The notes under the pieces: generated by a model
Told to the model about the DNA's origin: nothing
Database searches by the model: none
Seen by the model: only the letters and a program-made list of their open reading frames with translations
Made by a program: the position numbers and the translations under genes
Assembly (NCBI RefSeq): GCF_963678975.1
Contig: NC_089276.1
Location: forward strand, 33,045,716 to 33,109,715
Length of the DNA stretch: 64,000 nt
Source of the DNA: Dysidea avara
Lineage: Eukaryota; Porifera; Demospongiae; Dictyoceratida; Dysideidae
Direction: 5' to 3'
Part shown: positions 23,242 through 33,691 of the stretch, in pieces
How the letters are laid out: every line of letters begins with the position of its first letter
Position numbering within the stretch: position 1 is the first letter of the stretch

Positions 23242-24810
23242 TTGATGACTTGCTACTGTATCACTGTCATCTTCCTACTAACAAACATCATTATTGGTGG
23301 TTTAGTGTATAACTCGTACTATAGTCCATACAACCAGCAACCGGTAGCTAACAAGGACTACACATTTAATAATAGACATTATATTAGAGAAGTTGTAACT
23401 GAACATACTCCCAAGAAGGCACCACAAGAGGCTGATACCTATGATGACAGTAAACTGCAAGAGATGGTTGACAATGGAGTAACAGATAACTTTAGTAGCA
23501 ATAGTAACATTGAAGGTAAAAGTTTAACTCCTAACAAAGATGTGTTGTCTCATAAAGCATCATACGGTTACGTTTTACCTTATCGACTATATGAACAACA
23601 GACAGCAGCTGCCAGGAACCTGTGGGGGCTACAGTATTGGGCTAATACTGCTGGAATGAAAGTTGTAGAGCCATTTTTTATGAATTATGGGATGTCATTT
23701 GAACCAATGGTTGCTGGACTGTCACATCCAGCAAGATTTGGTGACCTCTATGACAGGGATTTCTGGAATGAGCAATCATCAAAGAGAAAAAGTTCAGAGC
23801 TAGTGTCTTGGGAAGACTTCATAGCACATGCTTCCAGAGAGACTATTCTTGTAGTTGTTACAACACCAAAATCAAACCGACGTAATTCGGTTAAAGATAC
23901 TGTAGTCAATGTTATCGATAATCCTAGTAGTAATACTAACTCACAAGAATGTGTTGGAATTGAATTTCCAGGTGAAGCAATGTCGTATTTTAAAAAGGAA
24001 GGATTTAAGTTTGTTCGTAAAGTGTGTATTGTATTTGCTAATTCATCTCCAATGGCTGTGACCACATTTACACAACACATACTTGGCTCCTACCTTCCCA
24101 ATAGTGTTACAGTTATATTTTCTCATTGGAAGGGCATACGGAGTGGGAGAGTGAATTTAAAAGATGTTAAACTAACCAATGACAACACAGTTACTGTAGG
24201 GCTACTGCCCAGCAGAAGGACAGTTGAAGAGAGTGAACAATATTTGCAAAAATTGAAGCGTGATAGTAGAGTCAAGTATGATGGTGGGAAATACTTTGGT
24301 GTGATGGTTCGAGTTGAAAAAGTTTTCACACATTTTATTGACTACAAAGAATATAGTTCAGAAAAGTTCTGGAATTACTTGACGGACTGTGCATCTACCC
24401 TGACAAATTTAAAACAGTTTCATGTTCATAATAACTGGGGAAGAATGTTTGTTAGTGATATGGGAAAATTTGGAAGTCTAACAATCCAAAGAATGTCTTC
24501 AGGTGCACAAGGAAAAAATATTGCAAAGACCTACAAGACTTTCTTCACTACAGTATTTGGTGAGGACAGTTGGACTATTGAGGAGTTTGAGGGTAGTTTT
24601 AACAAATACCTCAACATCAGTGACCCAGTCCATATTGCTCAAATACAACGCACCATTGCTGCCAAATCAGACTGTCTAGTGTTAGTTGGTGGTGGATCAA
24701 CATTTCAACAAGTCGCTATATCATTTTACAAGAATTTTCACCCTAATGCTAAAGAACACTGTATTATTAAACATTGCTATTATGGGGAAAATTTTAATTT
24801 GAAAGGATAA
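23242..24810 (+). CDS. Type II membrane protein, possible O-fucosyltransferase-like enzyme
   Basis: A single 522-codon open frame. Residues ~5-24 (CITVIFLLTNIIIGGLVY) form one hydrophobic segment after a very short cytosolic tail, the layout of a Golgi type II enzyme, followed by a polar stem to ~residue 110. The conserved-looking body begins YGYVLPYRLYEQQTAAARN and includes LVSWEDFIAHA, YFGVMVRVEKV (resembling the V-x-V-R strand of GT-B fold fucosyltransferases) and CLVLVGGGSTFQ near the end. I recall similar proteins in cnidarians and sponges, but the enzymatic assignment is a hypothesis. A splice acceptor 25 bases before the ATG suggests the 5' UTR is spliced. There are no in-frame lesions, so it is probably an active host gene. 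Confidence 0.8.
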   Translation: MMTCYCITVIFLLTNIIIGGLVYNSYYSPYNQQPVANKDYTFNNRHYIREVVTEHTPKKAPQEADTYDDSKLQEMVDNGVTDNFSSNSNIEGKSLTPNKDVLSHKASYGYVLPYRLYEQQTAAARNLWGLQYWANTAGMKVVEPFFMNYGMSFEPMVAGLSHPARFGDLYDRDFWNEQSSKRKSSELVSWEDFIAHASRETILVVVTTPKSNRRNSVKDTVVNVIDNPSSNTNSQECVGIEFPGEAMSYFKKEGFKFVRKVCIVFANSSPMAVTTFTQHILGSYLPNSVTVIFSHWKGIRSGRVNLKDVKLTNDNTVTVGLLPSRRTVEESEQYLQKLKRDSRVKYDGGKYFGVMVRVEKVFTHFIDYKEYSSEKFWNYLTDCASTLTNLKQFHVHNNWGRMFVSDMGKFGSLTIQRMSSGAQGKNIAKTYKTFFTTVFGEDSWTIEEFEGSFNKYLNISDPVHIAQIQRTIAAKSDCLVLVGGGSTFQQVAISFYKNFHPNAKEHCIIKHCYYGENFNLKG

Positions 24811-24926
24811 ACCCTTTGTGTACATCTGACCATCAATTTTATTATCTAATTCATATACCACATGAACTATTGTATACAATACGTGTACACTGGTAGAAGG
24901 TACAGATGTAAATGTATAGTCAATGA

Positions 24927-24932
24927 AATAAA
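24927..24932 (+). promoter_or_regulatory. Likely polyadenylation signal AATAAA
   Basis: AATAAA lies about 117 bases after the stop codon of the 23242-24810 gene, on the same strand and in AT-rich context. Confidence 0.5.
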
Positions 24933-25021
24933 GCAAAGAAATTTTGCTCTTCTGTGAATCAACGGGCGCATGGTAGTCTGTATCCATAGGATATTAAAAG
25001 GCTTAGAAGTAAAACTACTAC

Positions 25022-25403
25022 AGTACATACACATTATGCTAAGTCCTGAGAAAACAGCTAAAAAATAGAAAAGTAGTTTCTCAAGAGAATAATATTTCAG
25101 CCAACCAGATAAGTTTCGGCAGTAAATATATATGTCAGGACAGATGTGTGGTTTAGCTCCACTGCAAGTTTAGGAAATGGTCAAACCAATAATAGACTAT
25201 GCACGTTTATGGTGTCCTGTGGGAAACATATGGTGAAAAATTGGTCATAAATATTGTGTTGGATATTAGAATGAAAAGATTTGAATTTTTAGTGGGTCAA
25301 GCAGTACTACAAATGAGCCAAATTTCAAGAACTAATGTAATTCCATTCTTGAGTTGTTAAATGTTTTTGGGGTCTCCTCAGCTCAACATTAACATGTATA
25401 ATA
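25022..25403. mobile_element. TA-type MITE ('T' family), copy 3
   Basis: A diverged copy with the body shared with 28631-29009, including GTGGGTCAAGCAGTACTACA, AATGAGCCAAATTTCAAGA and CAGCCAACCAGA. Degraded terminal repeats remain (GTACATACACATTATGC..TCCTGAGAAAA and TCTCCTCAGCTCAAC). Confidence 0.7.
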
Positions 25404-25586
25404 TAAACCTTCTAAAAGGGTTCATTAAAGACTTTTCAAAAAGGCCACTTTCTAGACCTCCATATTGTTTACCTATTACACTGAAAAATCTTCCATTAAA
25501 CTCTATAAAAGAAAATCTTGTGCTTTTTTGATAATCCATTCCATAAAATTAATAACTAGCTACATAATATGTAGTCCCCTTGGCAG

Positions 25587-25921
25587 CAGGGCCGCCCACA
25601 GGGGGGGGCAACTGGGGCATTTTGCCCCGGGCCCCAGCCTGAAAGGGGCCCCCTGAATATCTGTTTAAAAGATCGATATACTCTAATAGAGCAGTCAGGT
25701 CTAAATACTCTAATAGAGCAGTCACAGTATTCTTCAGAGGAGCAGTGTAGCAAGCTTATAGATAAGGAGATATGGTTGGTGATGGGTAGTTATTGTCATT
25801 GCCAGCAGGTTGTGACCTTTTTTTTTTTTTTTTTTTTTTTTGGTCTTCACCTTACAACTTGGGTCAAGGGCCCCACTTTAACTCTTTGCCCTGGGCCCCT
25901 TAATTTCTCTGGGCGGCCCTG
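25587..25921. mobile_element. hAT-like MITE with 8-bp TSD
   Basis: Ends are CAGGGCCGCCCACAGG and, inverted, CAGGGCCGCCCAGAG. The exact target duplication CTTGGCAG lies at 25579-25586 and 25922-25929. Inside are GGGGCCC-rich blocks near both ends, a dyad-motif locus (25673-25727) and a 23-base T run (25819-25841). There is no coding capacity. Confidence 0.92.
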
Positions 25922-26210
25922 CTTGGCAGTGTCAGCATATAATCTCAGGATGAAAGTTGTTACCAGTTTCAACCTCAGAATACATAATTTTCAGTTCCTG
26001 GTGGAGCACGCCCCCAGACCCCTTAGATTCAAGTATGAGTGCAACAGAAAATTTGGAAACCAGTCACCAAATTCTGGATACTATACCACCTGTAATAATG
26101 GCTACTGCACACATGTACATGATTTCTCAGGATTGGTGCATGCTTCCAGCCTTGACAGCAACAAAGCATTTCAGGTATTGAATGAGGTTGTCATGATCGA
26201 CAGATCAGAG

Positions 26211-26576
26211 CAGGCGCTGATCCAGGATTATTTAGAAGGGAGTGGCTAGGAGCTTTGGAAATTCATAGCTATGACATTCCACTAAATATTGATAATATTT
26301 GTAAAACTTTCAAAAGAAAACATCCAAGGAAAATGTGCGGTTCTTCTATTCTGTATGATTAGATTTGATTACCTTGGTTTTGTAAAAGACTATATACATG
26401 TGCATGCAAGAATGACAAATTACATAATGTATATGGCTATGTATGTACAAGCGAACAGTACAGAAAAGAAGACACAAAAATGATTAAAACAAAATAACAG
26501 GGTAATGGATACTAATCATTAGTCACCCTCGGGGGTGGGCTAGCCACCCTATTCGCCCCTCCTGGATCAGCCCCTG
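26211..26576. mobile_element. hAT-like MITE
   Basis: Terminal inverted repeats CAGGCGCTGATCCAGGA and, inverted, CAGGGGCTGATCCAGGA. The flanks share only CAGAG, so the target duplication is decayed or the ends are off by a few bases. The interior is AT-rich and non-coding. Confidence 0.65.
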
Positions 26577-27001
26577 CAGAGTTCAAGTTGGAACAGGTTC
26601 AGTTATTTTACCAGCTGCAGCCTTAAACAAGAATACAACATTACCTTTTATATTGGCCTAGAATACATAGTAGTGAAAACCAGTCTGACTAGTTAAGAAT
26701 ATTCTAGCTTAGTCTAGTCTGCAGAAACAAAACCCTATAAGTTAACTCCTACAAAGTGTTAAATGAACTAAAGGTAATTATATAAAATTATTTAATGTCT
26801 CTTGCATCATCTGCAACACAGGTATCCAAACCTTCACTTTGTGTAGGTGTGTTGTGGGTTTCAGTTGTTGTTGAGCATTGAAGTTGCTACATGTGTTGTA
26901 TCGTTCGTCGGTTCCTGTGTCTCCTGTGTACCGATCAGCATGAAATGCCTCTGCCTTACATTTACAATAAAAGCAAGAGTTGATTACCTCCACTAATATT
27001 A
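26577..27001. other. Intergenic, nothing recognised
   Basis: AT-rich stretch with only short chance frames and no splice-supported exon. Confidence 0.4.
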
Positions 27002-27247
27002 CACTGCTTGAAGTTTCTTAGTTTACTACAGTGGTATATCCCCAGTATATGGAACAGTTAATTGTTTGGAATTTTAGTAGCTTTTCAGTAAACCTGCATT
27101 CACTGATGTTTACTGAGAGTTTAAAACTTAGTAAAACAATTATGTTCCATATACTTAAAGTTACTGACATTTTACTATCAGTATAACTGGGCACAACTAC
27201 AGTAAAGCAGCTTAACAAATTAGTAAACTAAGAACCTTCAAGCAGTG
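27002..27247. mobile_element. Harbinger-like MITE with TTA target
   Basis: Inverted ends CACTGCTTGAAG, extending to TTCTTAGTTTACTA on both sides with one mismatch. The trinucleotide TTA lies immediately outside both ends (26999-27001 and 27248-27250), as expected for PIF/Harbinger-type insertion. 246 bp, non-coding. Confidence 0.75.
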
Positions 27248-27250
27248 TTA

Positions 27251-28094
27251 ACTCTTGATAATATGTCTAAAGATTTTATATATCACAGCAGGAGTATAGC
27301 TGTAGTTAATATTGAAGCTAAGGAAAGTATCAACAACTAACTGCAGTGCCTGGCTTTTAATATGAAAGACTTGTGGGTACTTTGATGTATATGAATATAG
27401 CTTGTATAAACATATATTATCATCAATGGCAGACCTGAGTGGGTTTCTGTGGCTTATACAGAAATCTCTAGACAGTGGCAGTCTGACTAGTTCTATTGTT
27501 GTTGTAGATATTATATTGACAATAATATTTGTCAAAGCAAACAACTAGCTACTGTGTTTCAGTACTGCAAGCATGCATGCAATTTCATATACTTGACTTA
27601 CATTATAATCAGTAACACTGTACTTTCACCTCCTAGTGGCTCCTACTGTACTAAAAACGATTGAGACACTCTAATAGAGCAGTCGCATAACTACTCTAAT
27701 AGAGCAATGAAAGCTACAGCTTAGTCACAATTTTTGTCCTACAGTTACACTTTAAAGCATTAAATACTAACGCCTTATAGCCAATTAAAAGTAGATTTCA
27801 GAGCTTCTAAAGTATCAAGAATTGTCCTCAGATGCCTTATTATTCAACTATAACAATTTTTAGAAACCATACGTTCTAAAAATCTGACATTTGTTAGCAT
27901 TGCACATTTGATGTTTGATTGATTCTACAATTGAGTCAGGGCTTTCGATTGCCTGTGGTTGTACTTTCAAAGAACTGACAATCAGAGAATGAGATTTATA
28001 GCCATGGGCTAATTGCTTGAAGTATTTCAAAATAGTACATCAAGGTGCAATTGAGAGTATTACATTGCAACACATTCACATATCAGATTAATTT
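27251..28094. other. Intergenic, one dyad-motif locus
   Basis: A dyad-motif locus lies at 27659-27706 (ACTCTAATAGAGCAGTCGC, then ACTCTAATAGAGCAATG). Otherwise AT-rich sequence without a supported gene. Confidence 0.5.
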
Positions 28095-29760
28095 TCAAAA
28101 AAATGGATAAACAGTATTATACAAAATTAAATGACTCACAGACATACAAATCATACACTGCCATTGCAATGCCATGTAGAATTGAATAGATTCAGAGTCC
28201 ATACGTGCTTTAAAAGTCTGGATGGCATGTTCAGCAAGACCATTAGTAGCTGGATGGTATGGTGATGATGGTATGTGGTGGATACCATTACTCAGCCAAA
28301 ATGTCTTCATCTCAGCACTAATGAAAATGGAAGCATTGTCTGTCACTAGAGAAGTGGAATACTATGAGTAGCAAATTAACGGGATTGGAAGTTTATCCAT
28401 GGTCACTTCTGAGGTTGATGATGATACTGGAAATACAGCTAGCCATTTGAAGTGTGCGTTTATGACAAATAGGAACATTGTGTTTTCCTGTATTATAAAG
28501 ATGTAACCGTGACCAGGGTTTATCCGGCCATGACCATATATGGTTGTAGGGGAGCTGAAGGAGAAGCAGGCCTACTAGCTTGACATGGCACACAAGATTT
28601 CACTTTTTGCTCAATGTCCTTATCAATGTTATAGTATGTACAAGTTGAGCTGGATCCTGAAAAATAGCTAAAAAGTAAAAGTGGATTTTTTTCTCAAGAC
28701 ATTAAACATTTCAGCCAACCAGAAGATTAATGGTGACAGCAAAAGGTGCCAACAACAGACACGTGCAATTTGACTCCATTACAAGTTTGGGAAAGGGTTG
28801 TAATGAACACTGTATTTTATGGCTTCCCCACAGGAAATGTATGGTGAAAATTTTGATTGGCTGTGAATATTACGTCAGACATTTGAACAAAAAGATTTTT
28901 AGCGGGTCAAGCAGTACTACAAATGAGCCAAATTTCAAGATCACGTATAATTGCATCCATGAGTTATTAAATGTTTTTGAGGATCCAGCTCAACACATAC
29001 ATACTATAAGCCATCACATCAGGGTGCATACTCTACTCTTCTTTTGAGATCTGGAGCTTCATGTAGTTCCTCCAACAGTGACTTTCTCTCTGGGGGTGGA
29101 ATAACCATTTGGCTTCCCCTCAACAAACATTGATCAGTCGTGGACAATAACTCTTTTGACAAAGTAAGATTGTAACTCAGCTGGAACACTGTTGGCCAAC
29201 CAAGTTGAATGTAGCAGTAGATCTTTGACAGCAATGAGTCACTGTGTGTCCAAGTACGAACCTGGGAAACTGTAATTGGTGTAGAGTCTATCTTTTCTAA
29301 CATCAAAACTACCTCAGCTGAAACTGGTGTGCTCTCAGGTCAGTCAGGTGAGGTAAATGGTTTAATGCATAATCATTACAGTGAGCTTTACCTGGACGGT
29401 GCTTGACCCTATAATGCATAGATAGACAATGTCAATGCATGCCCATCTTTAAATGCATTGTGAGATCATAGTTGAAAGTGACTTGTTCGGATTGAACAAT
29501 GTTTGTAAAGGTTTGTGATCAGTATACAGGGTAAACTGAAGTAGGAATGGAACTTATTAATCCTCCCAAACACTTGAAAAGTCCTTCTCACTCTATATGT
29601 GAGTAATTCTGCTCTGGTTTAGATAGCATGTGGGAGGCGTATGCAATTGGCTTCTCTTCACCATTGGGAAAACGATGAGACAAAACTGCCCCTAATCCAT
29701 ACTGAGATGCATCATGTCACATGCCATGCAGTGTCAATTCTAAGGTTGGAATGTACAACT
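28095..29760 (-). pseudogene. Ty3/gypsy retrotransposon pol relic (RNase H and integrase)
   Basis: Read from right to left: an RNase H segment (DASQYGLGAVLSH, YASHMLSKPEQNYS, YTDHKPLQTLFNP), a linker (VKHRPGKAHCNDYALN), the zinc-binding region of integrase (WTHSDSLLSKI, LLEELHEAP, then KSCVPCQASRP), and the integrase core (TDNASIFISAEMK, SSPYHPATNGLAEHAIQTF) with the second Asp and the Glu of its catalytic triad. The frame is broken by several stops and shifts, and by a MITE inserted at 28631-29009 between LHEAP and KSCVPC. No LTRs, protease or complete reverse transcriptase are seen. It is an old, dead, partial copy. Confidence 0.88.
28631..29009. mobile_element. TA-type MITE ('T' family), complete copy
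   Basis: Terminal inverted repeats begin TAGTATGTA and contain GTTGAGCTGGATCC on both sides, with TA outside each end as for Tc1/mariner-like insertions. It sits inside the integrase zinc-binding region of the gypsy relic and is therefore younger than it. It also carries the uninterrupted version of the site where the 16584 MITE inserted in copy 1. Confidence 0.85.
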
Positions 29761-29867
29761 ATTATTGCATCATGACAGCAACATAAGTTAATAGCTCAGT
29801 TAAAATTTCCCACAGTTGTACAGTAACTCTCCACTTCTTCAACTGAGATTCCTAGAATGTTTAGACT

Positions 29868-30117
29868 TTCTGGAGGAGGCTGAGAGTGGCGACTGACTAA
29901 ACTTTGGGTGGCCTGCAGTTCGAATCCTGGGGTATGAGGGATTTTTTCCTTTCTTTGTCCCATCTTCTGTTTCACCATATTGTAGCTACTGTAGGTTAAA
30001 AAATGTTTAAGTCTCTAGTTCTAGTTTGTTAGGTTAGGTAATACAAAGGCTGCAGCACATGTTGCTGTCAGACCTTCAGTGCTGGTCACTACAAAGCTCT
30101 AATAACAATAACAATAG
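29868..30117 (+). mobile_element. tRNA-derived SINE, copy 1
   Basis: A tRNA-like head has an A-box-like AGGCTGAGAGTGGCG and a B box GTTCGAATCC (29918-29927). A body ending CAGACCTTCAGTGCTGGTC and a tail of (AATAAC)-type repeats follow. The body end and tail match the inverse copy at 30651-30872 and the fragment at 39372. Confidence 0.75.
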
Positions 30118-30177
30118 CTTTCTAGCTTTTGACAACAAGTAACAATCACATATAAACCTTGCAAGCTTTTCAGGGGT

Positions 30178-31281
30178 GTATTCAGGGTGGTTTCCTGGGA
30201 TTCTGGAAACCCCTTTGAAATTTGAACTTGTAGGCTTGCAACTGGAACATCAACCAACAAAAGTCGGCGGCACAAATATACAAAAAATGGGAATAGAGCA
30301 TAGCAGTATAACTACAGTGTAATAGGAAACCTACTCAACATTACGGGAGAACAAAATTTAGCTACAAGTACTAAATAGCTTTCTTCATGTGGTGCTATGA
30401 ATATTACAAACCATTTTTAATACATGCTTAGAATTTTCTAGTTCCCTTTAAGTCTGTGGTTTATGTGGCTGGTCAGGAGTAGCTACTGTAATGATCCAAA
30501 TTCAAACTCAACATTTTTGATTTAGATGCCAAAATTAGCTAGTTTTGCATTATATCCATTTTAATTGCAATCCATTATGAATGTTCTATTAGGGTAGTTC
30601 GACTGCTTACACCTGACTGCTCTATTAGAGTATCTCGATCTGCATTTTTTAAAATTTATTTATTATTTATTAAAGCTTTACAGCACAAGTGCTGAAGGTC
30701 TGTAGGACAGCCTGCTTAAAGACATTAGATACTAAAACATTAGCTACTTAAGGTGTGTTTGAAAAGTTGCCGAAAGGAGAAAAAATCCATGACTGGACCT
30801 AGGTGGCCTCGAACCTGCAGCCATCCGATTTACGCTAGAACGGTTACAGGAGTCTACCAGGCGGTCAGGATGCTTTCTCCTTGTTATTTTCATGTAATTA
30901 TATCCATAGAAATTCTAGAGAGTGACTCATTATCTCTAAGTACCCCAAGTAGAACCTAATGGACACTAGTTAATATTACATTTACTTCAGAGTGAACTAA
31001 CAGTTACTAGTAGTTGGTTTACTCTGAATTAATCATAAGGTAAACTTAAGTGCCCCATCCGTTAGTTTACTGCTAGTAATTTTACAGGGGTAAACTAACT
31101 GTGAAAAATGGTAAAACAGCCTTCTTCATGTGGTGTAGAGCATCAAATCAGGGATCTGCATGGGGGCACAGCCCCCAGCCGCTGACATATTTTTGTACAT
31201 TAAATTGCTTCAACTTTTACTATTGTTTATAACTCACTATCAAATCTGGAACTACCTTGAAAAATCCTAGATATGCCCCTG
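30178..31281. mobile_element. Candidate hAT-type element, CAGGGG ends
   Basis: The left end is CAGGGGTGTATTCAGGG and the right end, inverted, CAGGGGCATATCTAGGA. The 7-mer GCTTTTC is shared by the two flanks. The right part contains the same GGGGGCACAGCCCCCAGCCG block seen in the 17493 element, so the two probably belong to one family. It hosts a dyad-motif locus (30597-30643) and the inverse SINE. Confidence 0.4.
30651..30872 (-). mobile_element. tRNA-derived SINE, copy 2 (inverse)
   Basis: On the minus strand: a tRNA-like head (CCTGGTAGACTCCTG), a B box GGTTCGAGGC (30806-30815), a body with TACAGACCTTCAGCACTTG and a tail of AATAAATAATAAATAAA. The body end and tail are homologous to the SINE at 29868. 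Confidence 0.75.
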
Positions 31282-31430
31282 CTTTTCAAACAGTTAACAT
31301 TCCTTAGTTAGTTTAGTTGTTATAAGTTGGGACAAGCTATATGGCTAGTTGTTCTAGGTGATCAGAGGAAAAGTTATAACATTCAGTAATAATAAAGTGT
31401 CAAAAAATCAATATTACTGCATCTTGTATA

Positions 31431-31876
31431 TAGGGACCCGCCGATTATGCTGGCATAATTATGAGCATAATAGGTGTCTGAAAGCATTGAGCATAATGCT
31501 AGCATAATAGGTAGAATATTTGTGTAATAATATGAATTCTTGCTTATCAAAATAGCTATCACAAATATATCGATATACTCTAATAGAACAGTCAGTAACT
31601 CTAATAGAACAATCATATAACTGACTGTTCTATTAGAGTATATCGATCTTTTCTGTGATATGCATTTTGACAAGTAAGTTTGTGCTTCAGCCGCTTATTA
31701 TTTATCCATAAATTGGAAATTATTACTAGAGCATGGGAACTGAAGCATAAATAATTGGGCATAATTTGAGCATAATGGGTAAGTATTGAGCATATATTTA
31801 AGCATAATAGGTAAATTTTTGAGCAGTGCAGCATAGCATAATAGGTAAAATTATGAGCATAATCGGCGGGTCCCTA
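31431..31876. mobile_element. hAT-like MITE, 'TTATGC' family member 1, 8-bp TSD
   Basis: Inverted ends TAGGGACCCGCCGATTATGC with the exact 8-bp target duplication CTTGTATA (31423-31430 and 31877-31884). The interior is built from repeated GCATAATAGG-type words with a palindromic dyad-motif cluster at 31565-31655. Non-coding. Confidence 0.92.
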
Positions 31877-31889
31877 CTTGTATAATTAT

Positions 31890-31964
31890 CATTGCTCTTC
31901 ATCGTTAGAGCTTTGTGTAGTACATTTAATGTACTACACAAAGCTCTAACGATGAAGAGCAATG
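31890..31964. repeat. 75-bp perfect palindrome
   Basis: Arms 31890-31926 and 31928-31964 are exact inverses (37 bases, single-base centre). The inner words are GAGCTTTGTGTAGTACATT and its inverse. A third, partial copy (AGTACTACACAAAGCTCTAAC) follows directly at 31969-31989. It starts a few bases after the target duplication of the neighbouring MITE. Confidence 0.93.
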
Positions 31965-32056
31965 AAGAGTACTACACAAAGCTCTAACAGTGAGATCTAC
32001 ACTGATTACTCTTGCATTAAATAGCTAAAGTTCGGTACTAATCTATAACAAGTGAT

Positions 32057-32127
32057 TTTTCCATTAGAGTATAGCTGATTGCTCTATTAGAGTAAAAGTG
32101 ACTGTTCTATTAGAGTATTTCGATCTG
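32057..32127. repeat. Dyad-motif locus (three copies)
   Basis: Contains CCATTAGAGTATAGCTGATT, GCTCTATTAGAGTAAAAGTG and ACTGTTCTATTAGAGTATTT in series, followed by CGATCT. Confidence 0.8.
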
Positions 32128-32632
32128 AAATACCAATAATGAAATTCCATGCGGGTGTATCAAAGGCATGCGGGCGATGACACGAAACTGCTAATCAAGT
32201 TTCATTGGCCTTACCATCACTAACAGCATGATCATGTATTCAACTGTAAATTTCCCAAATAGAGTGGTCCATTGGTAAACTGAAATTAGAATATGGGAAA
32301 TGTAGGAGCCAAACCAATGATTTTCCTAAACTTTTAGTACACTTTGAGGTAGCCAGTGTAGTGATCTCACAAAGATATCAATTTGTCAATTGCATCACCT
32401 ACCATCCCAGCAGCTTTCGTAACAACGTTTAATGTGCGTGATATTAGGTTGAATGCTGCTACTCACTCATCAAAAAATGGAACACTTCGTGAAACAATGG
32501 ATCCTTCACCTTAGTGTTACACTTGTTTGTCAAGGTCCCTTGACAAAATCTGTAATACTAATCTGATTGGCTAAAATAGTGTGGTGTGTTCTATTGGAAG
32601 TTAATATCCGACTTGACAACTAGTGTTACCAT

Positions 32633-33079
32633 TAGGCTTGCACCTATTATGCCAGCATAATTTTGAGAATAATAGGTCACCAATTTCATGAGAATAATTC
32701 CGGAATAATAAGATGGTTAAAGGCATAATTTTCGAATTATTGGATGTCCATGGGAATAATCTGTGGAATTAAGGGCATACCTATTCTTGATTAGCTAGAA
32801 GAAAGGGTTAAGCTACTAAGAGCGATATATATATCTGACATTATTATACGAGTGCTGACTGAAAAAGAGATGAAACCCTTTAAAAGTTCGATATACTCTA
32901 ATAGAATGCTCAATTACTCTAATAGAGCGGTCAGATCGTGACTAGCTGCAGAAACTAAATGAGAATAAGTTTGGAATAATAGGTTAGACACAAGAATAAA
33001 AAAGAATAATAGGTGAAAATTTTGGGAAATTCTGGAAGGAATAATAGGTAAAATTTTGAGCATAATAGGCTCAAGCCTA
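32633..33079. mobile_element. hAT-like MITE, 'TTATGC' family member 2, 8-bp TSD
   Basis: The ends are TAGGCTTGCACCTATTATGC and, inverted, TAGGCTTGAGCCTATTATGC, with the exact target duplication GTTACCAT (32625-32632 and 33080-33087). Same architecture and length as the 31431 element, with a dyad-motif locus at 32888-32937. Confidence 0.92.
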
Positions 33080-33087
33080 GTTACCAT

Positions 33088-33691
33088 CATGATATGTAGA
33101 TCTTTTGCAGTGGTTATTTTTGAATATCTGTTTCTTAGTAACAGTTGCTATGGTTGTCTCAGATTAATTCGTAATAGGATGGATGGCAGTGGTATTCGGG
33201 ATTAATAGTGATCGCATTGTAAACAGGAAGGAAATAGTGCTCGGCTTCACCTCACACTATTTAACAAAAGCTGTTAGGTATACAGTATGTTACCATTATA
33301 ACTTTTATCACAATGTATGGGCACTTGAACCAAGGAGCTCTAGCCTGAAGAGCAGCATTCCTAACCGCTGTATCACTGGTGCTAGCTGCCAGCTCTTCTT
33401 ATTTTAAATGTCACAAATGTAAATCACTATAATATCACTATATATCTAACCCATATGCTAACCTATCAATGAAATTTTGTACCATTGGTACATAGTTGAA
33501 CACAGCCATTAAGCATTTTTTTTTGCATTAGGCACTAGCTAGAGCAAACTAATATATAGGTGCAATATGAGCCATTTAATTCAGTTATTTGATAGATTCA
33601 CTTACCCACATGGCTATTATGAATGAGATTAATAATGTTTATACATAAGCCATTAGTACGTTGCATCTGTCAATGATACTATCATGGAGTC
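33088..33691. other. Intergenic with a possible SINE head
   Basis: On the minus strand about 33310-33385 reads like a tRNA-derived head: ACAGCGGTTAGGAATG, then CTTGGTTCAAGTGCCC as a B box. No tail similar to the other SINEs is visible. The remainder has no recognised feature. Confidence 0.4.

Noticed and set aside
29918..29927. tRNA gene suggested by a GTTCGAATCC B box (also 30806 and ~33320)
   Set aside because: No cloverleaf could be closed and the copies share SINE bodies and tails; they are tRNA-derived SINE heads.
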